This document shows, in pieces, positions 63,032 to 64,000 of a stretch of 64,000 nucleotides of DNA. The stretch covers positions 186,001 through 250,000 of the forward strand of contig QZDS01000004.1 of NCBI GenBank assembly GCA_009917455.1. Reading direction: 5' to 3'. The notes beneath the pieces are model-generated. The model was not told the DNA's origin and made no database searches. It saw nothing but the letters and a program-made list of their open reading frames with translations. The number at the start of each line of letters is the position of its first letter. Position 1 is the stretch's first letter. The DNA is from a bacterium 1xD8-48. GTDB taxonomy: Bacteria; Bacillota; Clostridia; Lachnospirales; Lachnospiraceae. Position numbers and translations under genes: made by a program.

Positions 63032-64000
63032 ATGAACTGGTTTGATTTTTATAAAGGAAAAAAAGTACTAATCACCGGGCACACTGGTTTTAAAGGTTCC
63101 TGGATGTCATCTGTACTTTTACAAGTTGGTGCGGAGGTATCGGGTTATGCACTTTCAGCGCCGACAAATCTCAGTCTCTTTGAATTATGTGGTCTGAAAG
63201 ACAAAATAAACTCCATAGAAGGCGATGTTCGCGATTGCGAAAATTAAAAAAGGTATTTACGGAAACAAAGCCGGAGATAGTCATTCATATGGCTGCCCAA
63301 CCGATTGTCAGGGAATCATATCAGTCTCCGGTATACACCTATGAAACAAACGTTATGGGAACGGTTAATTTACTTGAATGTGTGCGCCACACGGACAGCG
63401 TGAGGTCAGTGGTAAATGTTACCACTGATAAGGTATATTAAAAATAAAGAGTGGTGCTGGGGATATCGTGAGAATGAAGAATTAGATGGTCATGACCCGT
63501 ATTCCAATTCGAAATCCTGCTCAGAGCTGGTTACTTCAAGCTATAAAAATTCTTTTTTGCATGAGGCCGGAATAGCAGTATCAACTGCGCGTGCAGGGAA
63601 TGTTATAGGGGGAGGCGATTTCGCCAGAGACAGGATTATTCCTGATTGTGTGAGAGCGGTAAAAGAAAGAAAAGACATAGTGGTCAGAAATCCTTATTCT
63701 GTGCGTCCCTACCAGCATGTGTTAGAGCCGATTGCTGTGTATTTAATGCTTGCAAAAGCGCAGTATGAAGATTTAAAGTATGCAGGAAGTTATAATGTGG
63801 GGCCGGACGATACAGATTGTCTGACAACGGGTGAACTGGTAAACTTATTTTGCAAGACGTGGATGGAAGAGACAGGGTATGAAGCGAAATGGGTAAATCA
63901 ATATGACGGGGGTCCTCATGAAGCAAATTTTTTGAGGCTGGACTGTTCAAAGCTTAAAAATACTTTTGGGTGGAAGCCGGAATGGAATATCGGAAAAACG
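63032..64000 (+). pseudogene. rfbG: CDP-glucose 4,6-dehydratase with two frameshifts, 3' partial
   Basis: Three successive frames encode one RfbG protein. 63032-63243 gives WFDFYKGKKVLITGHTGFKG and LFELCGLKDKINS. Then 63244-63438 gives KPEIVIHMAAQPIVRESYQ and NVTTDKVY. Finally 63440-64000 gives WCWGYRENEELDGHDPYSNS and RAGNVIGGGDFARDRIIPD and runs off the window. The first break looks like one lost A in GCGAAAATTAAAAAA (63239-63253); the second looks like one extra T at 63439. Together they restore the original frame. The active enzyme makes CDP-4-keto-6-deoxyglucose in the cytoplasm. As written the gene cannot make it; sequencing error in AT runs is a real alternative to decay. GGAGAG supports ATG 63032. 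Confidence 0.8.

Noticed and set aside
1-64000. Insertion sequences, prophage parts, CRISPR arrays, tRNA genes
   Set aside because: I looked for transposase or integrase motifs, regularly spaced repeats and tRNA-like cloverleaf ends and saw none I could support.

Overview
The window is a 64 kb stretch of surface-polysaccharide genes, all on the + strand. The low G+C, the AGGAGG-type ribosome binding sites, the Gram-positive families (YfhO, DUF6020 and DUF6311-type membrane glycosyltransferases) and the lack of any LPS-core or outer-membrane gene point to a Firmicute, most likely a Clostridia/Lachnospiraceae-type gut bacterium. That placement is an inference. I count about 50 protein genes. 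I see no tRNA, rRNA, transposase or CRISPR array, and no convincing strong terminator. Both ends are cut: the first gene lacks its 5' end and the last runs off the right edge.

Layout. 1-7.4 kb: a 5'-truncated YfhO-like protein, a DUF6020-type membrane protein, a DRE-TIM aldolase and a DUF6311-type membrane protein. 7.4-15.2 kb: a KdsC-like phosphatase, a GT8 enzyme, a PglK-type ABC flippase, a GT4 enzyme, a FUT8/NodZ-like fucosyltransferase, an acyltransferase and a GtrB-like GT2. 15.2-28.6 kb: a dense glycosyltransferase run that includes GT11 followed by GT6, the pair that makes blood-group A/B-type caps in other organisms. It continues with a pyruvyltransferase, a second ABC flippase, an acetyltransferase and a DegT aminotransferase. 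28.6-44.8 kb: a frame-broken membrane/GT2/methyltransferase fusion, a heparinase-fold protein, wecB, wecC, a bi-domain oxidoreductase, methyltransferases, a Wzx flippase and a deacetylase-transglutaminase fusion. 45.2-56.7 kb: a GT4 enzyme, an AsnB-like amidotransferase, a GtrA/GtrB pair with two GT-C-like membrane proteins, a methyltransferase, acyltransferases and a GT4 enzyme. 56.8-64 kb: a sugar or cyclitol modification set (epimerase, SDR, 3-dehydroquinate-synthase-like cyclase, ThDP enzyme, a second aldolase, CDP-glucose 4,6-dehydratase).

The genes would make nucleotide sugars (UDP-ManNAc and its uronic acid, an amino sugar, a CDP-6-deoxy sugar), assemble them with about 15 cytoplasmic transferases, export lipid-linked units through three flippases, and decorate the product by acylation, methylation, pyruvylation and extracytoplasmic GT-C transfer.

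The most striking signal is a set of eight long G-homopolymers (7-10 G) between 28.4 and 56.5 kb. All lie inside coding sequence in the sense direction, and all fall in decorating enzymes or Gtr-type transferases. In three genes the tract length breaks the frame, and removing one G restores a natural protein. This looks like a multi-locus slipped-strand phase-variation system that switches surface glycan structure. The second most interesting item is the unassigned pathway at 56.8-64 kb, and the third is the GT11-GT6 pair.
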